64,000 nt of DNA from Clostridia bacterium (lineage in GTDB: Bacteria > Bacillota > Clostridia > Oscillospirales > Acutalibacteraceae). The notes under the pieces were generated by a model. That model had not been told where the DNA came from and made no database searches. It saw only the letters and a program-made list of their open reading frames with translations. Position 1 is the first letter of the stretch, and every line of letters begins with the position of its first letter. Positions 40,089 through 49,520 of the stretch are shown here, piece by piece. The position numbers were made by a program, and so were the translations under genes. The stretch lies in the NCBI GenBank assembly GCA_017428625.1, contig JAFRQM010000016.1, positions 1-64,000 on the forward strand. Direction: 5' to 3'.

Positions 40089-40787
40089 TTATCCGACAAA
40101 TTCGGCAATACATCTTTCATAAACTGCAACCGGGTCGTCCGCGGCGGTAATCGGTCTGCCCACCACTATGTAATCTGAGCCGATTTCTTTTGCCTGCGCC
40201 GGCGTCATAACACGCTTCTGGTCGCCTATATCTCCGTCGGCAAAACGCACACCCGGCGTTACTGTTATAAAATCCGCTCCGCAGGTTTCGTGAACTTTCG
40301 CCGCCTCAAGAGGTGAGCACACAACACCGTCAAGCCCCGAATTCTTTGCGTTGAGCGCGTAGTGCATAACAACTTTATCCATAGGCTCATCAATGAGCAG
40401 GTCATTTTTAAGCGCTTCCGAATCTGTTGACGTGAGCTGTGTTACGGCTATAAGCAGCGGCCTTTTGCCGTCCGCGCGGGTCAAGCCCTCAAGAGCCGCC
40501 TGCATCATACGCGATGTGCCGGACGCGTGAAGGTTGCATATATCAACATCAAGTTGGGACAGCACAGCCATAGCCTTTTTGACTGTGTTGGGTATGTCGT
40601 GAAGTTTTAAGTCGAGAAAGATTTTATGACCCCTCTTTTTGATTTCACGCACAATTGAGGGACCTTCGGCATAAAAAAGCTCCATACCGATTTTTACAAA
40701 CGGCTTTCTGCCTGTGAATCTGTCAAGAAAATCAAATGTCTGCTGCGCGCTTGCGAAATCGCAGGCGATTATAACATCTTTACCCAT
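40089..40787 (-). CDS. pyrF: orotidine 5'-phosphate decarboxylase
   Basis: A 232-residue TIM-barrel enzyme that makes UMP from OMP. The catalytic Asp-Lys-Asp array is in FLDLKLHDIPNT, with the phosphate-binding end GSDYIVVGRPIT. It is the short type 1 form. It overlaps pyrD by 8 bases upstream, with pyrE 13 bases downstream. Confidence 0.97.
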   Translation of the reverse strand: MGKDVIIACDFASAQQTFDFLDRFTGRKPFVKIGMELFYAEGPSIVREIKKRGHKIFLDLKLHDIPNTVKKAMAVLSQLDVDICNLHASGTSRMMQAALEGLTRADGKRPLLIAVTQLTSTDSEALKNDLLIDEPMDKVVMHYALNAKNSGLDGVVCSPLEAAKVHETCGADFITVTPGVRFADGDIGDQKRVMTPAQAKEIGSDYIVVGRPITAADDPVAVYERCIAEFVG

Positions 40788-41697
40788 TTAAAACTCCTCC
40801 CTGAATATCCGATAATTTTTCTATTGAGTATTCGTCCATAACGCGCGGCAGGTTGTTAATAATGTTGCGGCAGGCGCAGGGGTTGATAAGATTTGCCGTG
40901 CCGATTTCGACCGCCGACGCTCCCGCGAGCATCATTTCAATAACATCCTCCGCCTTTGATACGCCGCCCATGCCGACAACGGGAACGGCGACCGCTTTTG
41001 CGACCTGGTAAACCATACGCAGGGCCACCGGGAAGATTGCGGGGCCCGAAAAGCCGCCCATTATATTTTTTATGACCGGCTTTTTTGTTTTTAAATCTAT
41101 GCGCATACCAAGAAGAGTATTGATAAGGCTTATGCCGTCCGCGCCCTCTGCCTCACAGGTTTTTGCTATTGATACAATATCGGTGACATTTGGCGTGAGT
41201 TTGACAATAAGCGGTTTTTTGCAGACGGGTCTTACCGCTCTGACAACCTCGGCTGCCGACTTTGCATCAGTGCCGAAATTGACACCGCCGCTGTGAACAT
41301 TGGGGCAGCTTATGTTGAGTTCAACCCAGCCGACCTGTTCCTGCGCACTTATTTTTTCAACGTTTTCGATATATTCATCAACCGAAAAACCGCCGATATT
41401 TGCCATAACGGGCTTGCTGAAACACTTTTTAAGTTGCGGCAGTTCTTCGCTTATCACTTTGTCAATGCCGGGATTCTGAAGGCCGACGGCATTTATCATA
41501 CCCGATGTGCATTCGGCGATTCTCGGTGTGGGATTGCCGAAGCGGGGTTCTTTTGTTGTGCCTTTGAACGAGAATGTGCCGAGAATGTTTATGTCATAAA
41601 TCTTTGCAAATTCATAACCGAAGCCGAAAGTTCCGGAGGCGGGAATAACGGGATTGTCGAGTGTTATTCCGCACAGGTCAACGCTCAGTCTTCCCAT
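40780..41697 (-). CDS. pyrD: dihydroorotate dehydrogenase B, catalytic subunit
   Basis: A 305-residue class 1B enzyme (FMN) that oxidises dihydroorotate to orotate. Signature segments: PVIPASGTFGFG, ELNISCPNVHSGG with the catalytic Cys, and the FMN-phosphate site near the C-terminus (ASAVEIGTANL). It pairs with PyrK, which is encoded directly upstream with a 13-base overlap; together they use NAD+. Confidence 0.96.
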   Translation of the reverse strand: MGRLSVDLCGITLDNPVIPASGTFGFGYEFAKIYDINILGTFSFKGTTKEPRFGNPTPRIAECTSGMINAVGLQNPGIDKVISEELPQLKKCFSKPVMANIGGFSVDEYIENVEKISAQEQVGWVELNISCPNVHSGGVNFGTDAKSAAEVVRAVRPVCKKPLIVKLTPNVTDIVSIAKTCEAEGADGISLINTLLGMRIDLKTKKPVIKNIMGGFSGPAIFPVALRMVYQVAKAVAVPVVGMGGVSKAEDVIEMMLAGASAVEIGTANLINPCACRNIINNLPRVMDEYSIEKLSDIQGGVLNG

Positions 41698-42419
41698 AAG
41701 ATTTCCTCCTTTTCAAGCACGGGACCCTCTTTGCAGATGCGTTTGTAACCCGTAACCGTTTTGCACGAGCAGCCCATACAGGCGCCGAAGCCGCAGCCCA
41801 TACGCTCTTCAAAACTGAATTGCCCGGAAGTTGATGTTTTTCTGAAAACGGCTTTTAACATAGGTTCGGGACCACAGGTATAAAAGTATGAGTAATCGCC
41901 GGGCATAGCATCGGTGACAAAGCCTTTCACTCCGTATGAACCGTCTGCCGTCGCGACGGTAACACCGACACCGAGCGCTTTGAACTCATCCTCATAAAAC
42001 ACTTCCTCTTTTGTGTTGAAGCCGAGAACGACGCTCACCTTTTTGCCCTGTGAAACAAGTTTTTTCGCAAGCATATACAGAGGGGGCACTCCTACTCCCC
42101 CGCCGAGAAGAAGCGGGTTTTCTCCGCTGAGCGTCAGATCATAGCCGTTGCCGAGCCCCGTGAGTGTGTCAAACTCTTCGCCGGGCGCCGCTTTGCTCAT
42201 AAGCTTTGTGCCCGTTCCCACAACCTTGTAAACAAGCGTGAGAGCATCCCCGTTCACATCGCAGACCGAAACCGGCCTTCTCAAAAAGCAGGTGCCGACA
42301 AGCAGGTTGACAAACTGACCGGGTGAAGTGATTTCGGATGTGTCGCCCGACAGAATCATTTTATAAACGCTTTTCGCAATTTTTTCGTTTGAGATAACTT
42401 TAAAAATACTTTGCTTCAT
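41685..42419 (-). CDS. pyrK: dihydroorotate dehydrogenase B, electron-transfer subunit
   Basis: A 244-residue FAD/2Fe-2S protein that passes electrons from PyrD to NAD+. The FAD site is RRPVSVCDV, the NAD site GGGVGVPPLYMLA, and the cluster Cys residues lie in GCGFGACMGCSC with one more near RICKEG. It lies 6 bases after carB and overlaps pyrD. Confidence 0.96.
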   Translation of the reverse strand: MKQSIFKVISNEKIAKSVYKMILSGDTSEITSPGQFVNLLVGTCFLRRPVSVCDVNGDALTLVYKVVGTGTKLMSKAAPGEEFDTLTGLGNGYDLTLSGENPLLLGGGVGVPPLYMLAKKLVSQGKKVSVVLGFNTKEEVFYEDEFKALGVGVTVATADGSYGVKGFVTDAMPGDYSYFYTCGPEPMLKAVFRKTSTSGQFSFEERMGCGFGACMGCSCKTVTGYKRICKEGPVLEKEEILWED

Positions 42420-42425
42420 ATCGTT

Positions 42426-45400
42426 TTAAGAATCTATTGTTGAAATTGAGATTGTTATTTCCTCAAGCACATCAAGAAGCACCCTGACCGTGTCAAGCGA
42501 TGTGAACATGGCAACATTGTTCTCCGCCGCGAGGCATCTGATTTTAAAGCCGTCGGAGTTGGGATCGGAGGATTCTATTGCCTTTGTGTTTATTACATAG
42601 GCTATGTTGCCCTCTCTGAGCGCTTCCGGTATCTCATCGCTGCCGTCGCTGATTTTTTCAAGCACATGGGTGCGGATACCGTTTTCTTTAAGATATTCCG
42701 CCGTGCCTTCTGTTGCCTGAATGTTGAAGCCGAGGTTATAGAACCGGCGGATAAGCGGAAGAGCCTCTTCTTTGTCTTCATTCGCTATTGCCGCGAAAAC
42801 AACACCGCTGGATGCCAGATGAATGCCCGAAGCCTGAAGCGCCTTGTAGAGCGCGCGGTTGAGCTTGTCATCATAGCCTATTGCCTCGCCGGTTGATTTC
42901 ATCTCGGGTGAAAGATAGGCGTCAAGGCCTTTTATTTTGTTGAATGAGAATACGGGAACTTTTACATAGCAGCGCTTTTTCTCATCGGGATAAATATCGA
43001 ATATTCCCTGTTCTCTGAGTGATTTGCCGAGTATAACATCGGTTGCTATGTCGGCAAGAGAATACCCGGTGGATTTTGAAAGGAACGGGACCGTTCTTGA
43101 AGAACGGGGATTTACCTCGATAATAAACACATTTTCATCCGGGTCAACTATAAACTGAATGTTGAACAGACCTATTATGCCGATGCCGAGCCCGAGTTTT
43201 TTGGCGTATTGCAGAATTGTTCCCTTGACTTTATCCGAAATGCTGAATGCCGGGTAAACGCTTATTGAGTCGCCGGAATGAACGCCCGTGCGCTCAACGA
43301 GTTCCATTATGCCGGGCACAAACACATTTCTGCCGTCGCAGATGGCGTCAACCTCAACCTCTTTGCCTTTTATGTATTTGTCAACAAGCACGGGCTTGTC
43401 CTCATCTATCGCGACCGCGTTTTTAAGGTACTGTCTGAGCTGTTCCTCGGTTGCCACAACCTGCATTGCCCTGCCGCCCAAAACAAACGAGGGGCGAACA
43501 AGCACCGGGTATCCGATTTCTTTCGCGGCTTTTACTCCGTCTTCAATTTTCGTGACCGCGCAGCCCTTTGGCTGAGGAATGTTGAGGTCAAGAAGAAGAT
43601 GCTCAAAAGAATCCCTGTTTTCAGCACGCTCAATAGCGTCGCAGTCAGTGCCGATGATTTTTACTCCTCTTTTCATAAGAGGCTCGGCAAGATTTATGGC
43701 AGTCTGACCGCCGAGCGAGGCAATTACGCCTTCCGGCTGTTCAAAGTCGATAATAGCCATAACATCCTCGGGTGTGAGAGGCTCAAAATATAGTTTGTCG
43801 GCTGTGGTGTAGTCGGTTGAAACGGTTTCGGGGTTGTTGTTTATGATTATTGCCTCATAGCCCGCGCGTTTTATTGTTTGAACCGCGTGAACGGTGGAAT
43901 AGTCAAACTCAACGCCCTGCCCTATTCTGATAGGTCCCGCGCCGAGAACAACAATTTTCTTTTTCTCCGTAAGGCGTGAAGCGTTCTCACCGGAATATGA
44001 CGAGTAGAGGTAGGCTATGTATTTGCCCGTGTGAAGGGTGTCAACCATGCGGAAAATGGGAACAATGCCGAGTTTTTTGCGGGTTTCATATATTTCAATT
44101 TCTTCTTTATCCCAAAGTTTGGCAATATATTTGTCCGAAAATCCCATAACCTTTGCCGCGCGCAGAACCTTCTCATTGCCGGGCTTGTCTTTGAGAGTGT
44201 ATTCCATATCCACAATACGCTTTAAACATTCAAGGAACATTTCGGTTATCATTGTAACCTCATGCAACTTCTCGATTGTCGCGCCCCTGCGGATAAGCTC
44301 CGTTATCGCGTAGATATTGTCATCCCTGAATTTTGAAATGTATTCAAACAGCTCACTGTCTGTGTATGAATCAAATTTTGCAAGGTAAAAATGGCACACT
44401 CCCGTTTCAAGCGAACGCACGGATTTAAGCATACATTCCTCAAGCGACGAGCCGATGCCCATAACCTCGCCGGTCGCCTTCATCTGAGTGCCGAGGATGT
44501 TGGGGGCGGTCGCGAATTTGTCAAACGGAAAGCGCGGAAATTTCGCGACAATGTAGTCAAGCGTGGGCTCGATTGCCGCCGTGCCGCCTGCAACCGGAAT
44601 ATCCTCGAGCGCCATACCGAGGGCGATTTTCGCCGTAACTCTGGCAATCGGATAACCGCTCGCCTTTGAAGCAAGGGCGGATGAACGCGAAACTCTGGGG
44701 TTTACCTCTATTAAGAAATACTCGCTTGAATTCGGGTTGAGCGCGAACTGAACATTGCACCCGCCTTCAACTCCAAGTTCCTTTATAATTTTTATGGCGC
44801 TGTCATTGAGCATTTTAAGGTCATGGTCATTGAGCGAGAGAATGGGGGCAACAACGATTGAATCGCCGGTATGCACACCTACGGGGTCAACATTCTCCAT
44901 ACCGCAGATTGTTATGGCGTGGTCATTGGAATCGCGCATAACCTCAAACTCAATCTCTTTATAGCCTTTTACGCTCTTTTCAATAAGCACCTGATGAACG
45001 GGAGAAAGCCGGAAGGCGTTTACGCCGACTTCAATCAGCTCCTCCTCATTGTCGGCAAAGCCGCCGCCTGTTCCGCCCAGGGTGAACGCGGGGCGCAGAA
45101 CAACGGGATAGCCTATTCTTTTTGCCGCCTCTTTCGCCTCATCAAGTGAATATGTTATCTCAGAGGGAATGACCGGTTCGCCGATGCTCTCACACATCTC
45201 TTTAAAAAGCTCTCTGTCTTCCGCGCGTTCAATGGAACGGCTGGGCGTGCCGAGAAGCTCAACTCCGCATTCCTTGAGAATCCCCTGTTTTTCAAGCTGA
45301 ACGGCTATATTAAGCCCTGTTTGCCCGCCTATGCCGGGCACAATGGCGTCGGGACGCTCGTGCCTGAGTATTTTCGCGATATACTCAACCGTGAGCGGCT

Positions 45401-45599
45401 CCATATAGACCTTGTCCGCTATAGTGGTGTCTGTCATAATGGTGGCGGGGTTGGAGTTTGCGAGAATGACCTTGTAGCCTTCCTCCCTGAGGGCAAGGCA
45501 CGCCTGTGTGCCCGCGTAGTCAAACTCAGCCGCCTGACCTATTACAATGGGACCCGAGCCGATGATAAGTACCTTTTTGATGTCTGTTCTTTTTGCCAT
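42426..45599 (-). CDS. carB: carbamoyl-phosphate synthase large chain
   Basis: A 1057-residue enzyme made of two homologous ATP-grasp halves, each starting with a VLIIGSGPIVIGQ / VVLGAGPIRIGQG motif, plus a C-terminal MGS-like regulatory domain (IATEGT-like NIQATEGTAEYLKENG). Normal length and motifs suggest it is functional. It needs the glutaminase chain CarA for ammonia, but carA is neither here nor in the flanking operon. Second gene of the pyrimidine operon, 57 bases after pyrC. Confidence 0.97.
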   Translation of the reverse strand: MAKRTDIKKVLIIGSGPIVIGQAAEFDYAGTQACLALREEGYKVILANSNPATIMTDTTIADKVYMEPLTVEYIAKILRHERPDAIVPGIGGQTGLNIAVQLEKQGILKECGVELLGTPSRSIERAEDRELFKEMCESIGEPVIPSEITYSLDEAKEAAKRIGYPVVLRPAFTLGGTGGGFADNEEELIEVGVNAFRLSPVHQVLIEKSVKGYKEIEFEVMRDSNDHAITICGMENVDPVGVHTGDSIVVAPILSLNDHDLKMLNDSAIKIIKELGVEGGCNVQFALNPNSSEYFLIEVNPRVSRSSALASKASGYPIARVTAKIALGMALEDIPVAGGTAAIEPTLDYIVAKFPRFPFDKFATAPNILGTQMKATGEVMGIGSSLEECMLKSVRSLETGVCHFYLAKFDSYTDSELFEYISKFRDDNIYAITELIRRGATIEKLHEVTMITEMFLECLKRIVDMEYTLKDKPGNEKVLRAAKVMGFSDKYIAKLWDKEEIEIYETRKKLGIVPIFRMVDTLHTGKYIAYLYSSYSGENASRLTEKKKIVVLGAGPIRIGQGVEFDYSTVHAVQTIKRAGYEAIIINNNPETVSTDYTTADKLYFEPLTPEDVMAIIDFEQPEGVIASLGGQTAINLAEPLMKRGVKIIGTDCDAIERAENRDSFEHLLLDLNIPQPKGCAVTKIEDGVKAAKEIGYPVLVRPSFVLGGRAMQVVATEEQLRQYLKNAVAIDEDKPVLVDKYIKGKEVEVDAICDGRNVFVPGIMELVERTGVHSGDSISVYPAFSISDKVKGTILQYAKKLGLGIGIIGLFNIQFIVDPDENVFIIEVNPRSSRTVPFLSKSTGYSLADIATDVILGKSLREQGIFDIYPDEKKRCYVKVPVFSFNKIKGLDAYLSPEMKSTGEAIGYDDKLNRALYKALQASGIHLASSGVVFAAIANEDKEEALPLIRRFYNLGFNIQATEGTAEYLKENGIRTHVLEKISDGSDEIPEALREGNIAYVINTKAIESSDPNSDGFKIRCLAAENNVAMFTSLDTVRVLLDVLEEITISISTIDS

Positions 45600-45656
45600 A
45601 ACTGCCTCCGATGTCAGGTTTTAGATATTGTAATTCAGATGTTTTGTGTTTTAAAC

Positions 45657-46844
45657 TTATTGTTTTGAATTGAAAAGGCATCTGCCGTAAAGGGTTTCGC
45701 CCTCAAACGGGGTTGCTCTGCCTTTTGATATAAACTCTTCGGGATTAACAGTAAAACTTTCGTTAAGATTCCATACGCAAAATTCGTTTTCACCTTTTAT
45801 TCCGAAACGCTTTCGCGGATTAACCGTTAAGCATTCGATTATTTTTTCAAGCGGAACAATTCCCGTTCTGACAAGCTTTGTGTAAAGCACGGGGAAGGCG
45901 ATTTCAATGCCCGTTATGCCGAACGCGCTGCCCTCAAGCCCCTTTGATTTTTCTTCTTTGCTGTGCGGGGCGTGATCGGTGGCTATCATATCTATTGTGC
46001 CGTCAAGCAGACCTTCAACAAGGGCTTTTCTGTCTTCTTCGCTTCGCAGTGGAGGATTCATTTTAAACCTGCCGTCCTCCTGCAAATCGTTTTCATCAAG
46101 TGTGAGGTAGTGCGGCGCGGTTTCACAGGTGACATTTACTCCCCTTGCTTTTGCCCGCCTGATTATTTCAACGCTTTCTTTTGCCGAGATATGGCACACA
46201 TGGTAGGGGCAGCCCGTCTCCTCGCTTAATTTAATATCACGTTCAATCGGAAGCCACTCGCTTTTGCTGCAAATCCCTTTGTGATTGTGCTCTTTTGCAT
46301 AGGCTCCGTCGTGAATATATCCGCCGTTTAACAACGAGTTTTCTTCGCAGTGCGCAACAATTATTTTGCCGAGCCTTTTTGCCTCCAGCATTGCCGAGCG
46401 CATCATTTCCTCGCTCTGCACACCTCTGCCGTCATCCGAAAACGCAACGGCGTAAGGCGCGAGCCCCCGCATATCGGAGAGTTTTTCGCCTTTTTCGCCT
46501 ACTGTTATTGCGGCATAGGGCAGAACGGTTATCGCGGCATCTTTTCCGATTATTTCAAGCTGGGCTTTTATGTTCGGCACACTGTCCGGCACCGGGTTCA
46601 AGTTGGGCATTGTGAAAACGGTTGTGTAGCCGCCGGCCTTCGCCGCGAGAGAACCGGATTTAATTGTCTCTTTATAAGAAAAACCCGGCTCGCGAAAATG
46701 CACATGCACATCGCAAAAGCCGGGAAAAACAACATATCTGCCGGTATTGACGCCGGCAACAACATCGGATGAAAGCAAAGCGGCAGCGGGCGATGAAAGA
46801 AGCGCCCCCGCGCAGTTATATTTGTTTGTAACAACGCCGTTCAT
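45657..46844 (-). CDS. pyrC: dihydroorotase
   Basis: A 395-residue amidohydrolase that closes carbamoyl-aspartate to dihydroorotate. The metal motif is DVHVHFREPG, the other His ligands lie in VAHCEEN and HVCHIS, and the catalytic Asp in ATDHAPHS. It is the type I (PyrC class with HxHxR) form. First gene of the pyrimidine operon, directly behind the attenuator; GGAGGC precedes the ATG. Confidence 0.95.
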   Translation of the reverse strand: MNGVVTNKYNCAGALLSSPAAALLSSDVVAGVNTGRYVVFPGFCDVHVHFREPGFSYKETIKSGSLAAKAGGYTTVFTMPNLNPVPDSVPNIKAQLEIIGKDAAITVLPYAAITVGEKGEKLSDMRGLAPYAVAFSDDGRGVQSEEMMRSAMLEAKRLGKIIVAHCEENSLLNGGYIHDGAYAKEHNHKGICSKSEWLPIERDIKLSEETGCPYHVCHISAKESVEIIRRAKARGVNVTCETAPHYLTLDENDLQEDGRFKMNPPLRSEEDRKALVEGLLDGTIDMIATDHAPHSKEEKSKGLEGSAFGITGIEIAFPVLYTKLVRTGIVPLEKIIECLTVNPRKRFGIKGENEFCVWNLNESFTVNPEEFISKGRATPFEGETLYGRCLFNSKQ

Positions 46845-46859
46845 AACTTTGCCTCCGAT

Positions 46860-46952
46860 AAAAAACGCCTTGCCGCAGGGTACGGCAAGGCAGACTCAGA
46901 GCTTACACTTCAAGTTTAATCTTGCCGACCTCACGGGATCCGCTTAAAGATT
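46860..46952 (-). promoter_or_regulatory. PyrR-type RNA attenuator of the pyr operon
   Basis: Read on the minus strand, the leader has three parts. The anti-antiterminator hairpin (46952-46918) is closed by AATCTT/AAGATT and carries ATCCCGTGAGGTC (46939-46927), a close match to the PyrR-binding consensus ARUCCNGNGAGGYU. CGGCAAG (46927-46921) can pair with CTTGCCG (46890-46884) as antiterminator. The terminator stem GCCTTGCCG/CGGCAAGGC (46891-46867) ends in T6. The pairings are mutually exclusive. With UMP present, PyrR would favour termination ahead of pyrC. Confidence 0.85.
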
Positions 46953-46965
46953 TTTACTGTTCGGT

Positions 46966-46994
46966 ATTATAACACAGCATATTTACAAATGCAA
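46966..46994 (-). promoter_or_regulatory. promoter of the pyrimidine operon
   Basis: Minus-strand -35 TTGCAT (46989-46994), 17-bp spacer, -10 TATAAT (46966-46971). Transcription should start near 46959, just ahead of the attenuator. Confidence 0.8.
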
Positions 46995-47030
46995 GTGGTT
47001 TAAAGTATATTTCTTAATAATAATGCAATA

Positions 47031-49511
47031 TTATACAATACCCTCAAGGAAGTTGGTCTCGGTAACAAAGCCGTCTTTATCTATGCGGAAGGTTTTTATT
47101 TCGGTCGGGTAAAAATCGCTGTAAAACGCCGCGTCAAGCATATCGCATTTTATCATTGCGGTTACGGGCTTGCCGGCAATTTCACGGCAGCGTATTACCG
47201 CGTCGCCGGAGCCGTCCTCACAGAATTTAACGGCGTCGGCTATAACATTCGGCGCGTCAACTGTCAGATAGCTTTTTTCAAGCGGCAAGTTGCCTTTGCG
47301 GTAGCCGACAGGCACGGTAACGGGTCTGTTCAGGAAAAGCTCGCCCGTTCCGGTTGCCTCGGTTATATCCACATCGCCGCCGTGCGGCATAACGGCGTAT
47401 TCAAAACGCTGAACGCCCTCATCGCAGAAGTTGAAATCCGCCGCGGGTCTGTCGGAGTAGTGATCGGCAAAAACGGAATTGCGTATTACCGTCAGGCGCA
47501 GTTCATTCTCCGGGCAGGAGTAACTGTATTTTGAATCGCTGAATACGGTTACGCCGTAACGCCCGCCGCCGGAGCTCAAAGAAATGTCGCCCCATTTCAG
47601 CGCCGGCTCCTCCTCCCCGTTGCAGGGGCGTTTGATAAACCCGCCCGGCACTTCATAGGTTGAAACTCCGTTTTCACCCTTTACGGGGAACGGGATTTTA
47701 AGAATTGTAAAAGGCTCCTGCCACATTGCCTTTGCTTTTACTCGCATAACCTTCATACCGGATGAAAGAATATAATCCTGCGTTAAAACGGATTTGCCGA
47801 AGGTGTGCTTTGTTCTGACAACGCTGCGAAGTTTACCGCTTTCAACGAGTTCGATGGACTGCAGTTTCATTGCGCCGATGACTTCGTCAAACTTAAAAAT
47901 GTTGTGCGCCCAGGTGTCCGGCTTTGTGTTGTCAAAAACCGTCGGCAGGCAGAAATTGTCACCGCCGGCGTATTCTCTGCCGTCCGCTTTGGTAACCATT
48001 GACGAAACGGCGCCGTTTACCTTGCTGAATTTAACGGCGATATGCTCATTCTCTATTTTTATTTCATCACTGTCGAGGGCTCGAACTCCACTGTTGATTT
48101 CCGGCTCATAAAAGCCTCTCTCCTCTTTGCTCCACCACAGCCAATATACGGCGTAGCCGAGCGCCGGAACCTTGGCGAGAAAAACGGTGTCAAGGTGAGA
48201 ATCGTTTGAGCGCGAAGAGCGCACATTCTGAAACAGCACGGGCTTATGTTCGCTGTTCTCAACCTTTGATGAGGGGTGATAGGTGCGCACGGGCACCGTA
48301 ACCTCAAAAGAATTTGGGTTGAAAACCGCGACGGGTCTCGGATAATCGAGATTGCGGCAGTGATGGCGCTCGTTGAGCGCTTTTGTGTCGGAAACGCCGT
48401 CGAGCCAGGTGTTCATATTCAGTGTAAGACGCAAAAAAGCGTTGTTCTCCGCGTTCGCGGCAACCGTCATCGCATAACCTTCACTGTCGCGCACATCCTC
48501 ATACGCTTCCATAATCGAGCAACCGCACAAAATGTCGTGAAACTGATTAAAGCAGACATTGAGCCAGGCGTCTTTCAATTTTTCCGTTTCGGCGGTCATA
48601 CCTGCCGTTTTGCAGGCAACCGTGTTCCACTTTTCCGCGTTCATAAGCCGGGCTTCCGCCTTGCGGTTGAGGCTTTTCACAAGCGAGGTTGCCGAATAGC
48701 ATCCGCTCGCGTGGTGCTGAAGGTCATCATCCCATACGGGCGCGTCAACTCCGGAAGCGCATATTTCTTTAAAATAATCATCCGGTGATGAGAACTTTAT
48801 ATTCGCGCCGTTTGCCTTAAGTTTTTCAAGGTGTTCAATATCCCCTTTTGTGGGGCCGCCGCCGTGGTTGCCCACGCCGTAAAACATCATAACATCGCAG
48901 TTGTTTTCATCCGCGATTTCGCCGAGATAATCAACGGCTCTGTCAATACTCTCCACGCCTTCACGGGCATATCCGTTCGGTATGTGATAAGTCAGCACAC
49001 ACGAGCCGTCGGGAGAATGCCAGTTGAAAAGCGGAGCCGGGATGTCCGCGTTCTCATGCTTTTCCGGGCGCATCATAACATAAAAATCCATACCGCCCTT
49101 TTTGAGCAGTTGCGGAATCATTCTGCTGTGCCCGAAGGAATCAACATTGTAGCCGGTGCGGCAGATTTTGCCGAATTTCTCATAGTAATAAAGCTGACTG
49201 TAAAGAGCCTGCCTTGCGTAACTTTCGGCACAGGGCATATTGCAGTCCGGCTGAACCCACCAGCCGTTAACGGGCACTATTCTGCCCACCCTTACCTTTT
49301 CGCGTATTTCCTCAAACATCTGCGGGTCAATATCCTCAACCCATTTGTAATACGCGGCGGAGGAGCAGGTAAAAACAAAATCGTCATATTCATTCAGCCT
49401 GTCAAGAGCGGAACGAAAGGTCTGCAAAACCTCGCCGCAGCCCTCCTGCCAGCGCCAGAGCCAGATAGGGTCAAGATGAGCGTTTCCGATAAGATGAATT
49501 TCTTTATTCAT
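47031..49511 (-). CDS. GH38 alpha-mannosidase
   Basis: An 826-residue cytosolic glycosidase. The zinc ligands His/Asp are in GNAHLDPIW, the catalytic nucleophile Asp is in YNVDSFGHS, and the family GNHGGGPTKGDIE and FNQFHDILCG motifs are present. GH38 enzymes trim alpha-mannose from N-glycan-type oligosaccharides or alpha-mannosides; the bond preference cannot be read. It follows the 591-residue gene by 9 bases, so they are co-expressed. No terminator is visible between its stop and the pyr promoter, so some read-through into the pyr leader is possible. Confidence 0.92.
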   Translation of the reverse strand: MNKEIHLIGNAHLDPIWLWRWQEGCGEVLQTFRSALDRLNEYDDFVFTCSSAAYYKWVEDIDPQMFEEIREKVRVGRIVPVNGWWVQPDCNMPCAESYARQALYSQLYYYEKFGKICRTGYNVDSFGHSRMIPQLLKKGGMDFYVMMRPEKHENADIPAPLFNWHSPDGSCVLTYHIPNGYAREGVESIDRAVDYLGEIADENNCDVMMFYGVGNHGGGPTKGDIEHLEKLKANGANIKFSSPDDYFKEICASGVDAPVWDDDLQHHASGCYSATSLVKSLNRKAEARLMNAEKWNTVACKTAGMTAETEKLKDAWLNVCFNQFHDILCGCSIMEAYEDVRDSEGYAMTVAANAENNAFLRLTLNMNTWLDGVSDTKALNERHHCRNLDYPRPVAVFNPNSFEVTVPVRTYHPSSKVENSEHKPVLFQNVRSSRSNDSHLDTVFLAKVPALGYAVYWLWWSKEERGFYEPEINSGVRALDSDEIKIENEHIAVKFSKVNGAVSSMVTKADGREYAGGDNFCLPTVFDNTKPDTWAHNIFKFDEVIGAMKLQSIELVESGKLRSVVRTKHTFGKSVLTQDYILSSGMKVMRVKAKAMWQEPFTILKIPFPVKGENGVSTYEVPGGFIKRPCNGEEEPALKWGDISLSSGGGRYGVTVFSDSKYSYSCPENELRLTVIRNSVFADHYSDRPAADFNFCDEGVQRFEYAVMPHGGDVDITEATGTGELFLNRPVTVPVGYRKGNLPLEKSYLTVDAPNVIADAVKFCEDGSGDAVIRCREIAGKPVTAMIKCDMLDAAFYSDFYPTEIKTFRIDKDGFVTETNFLEGIV

Positions 49512-49520
49512 ACTGTTACC

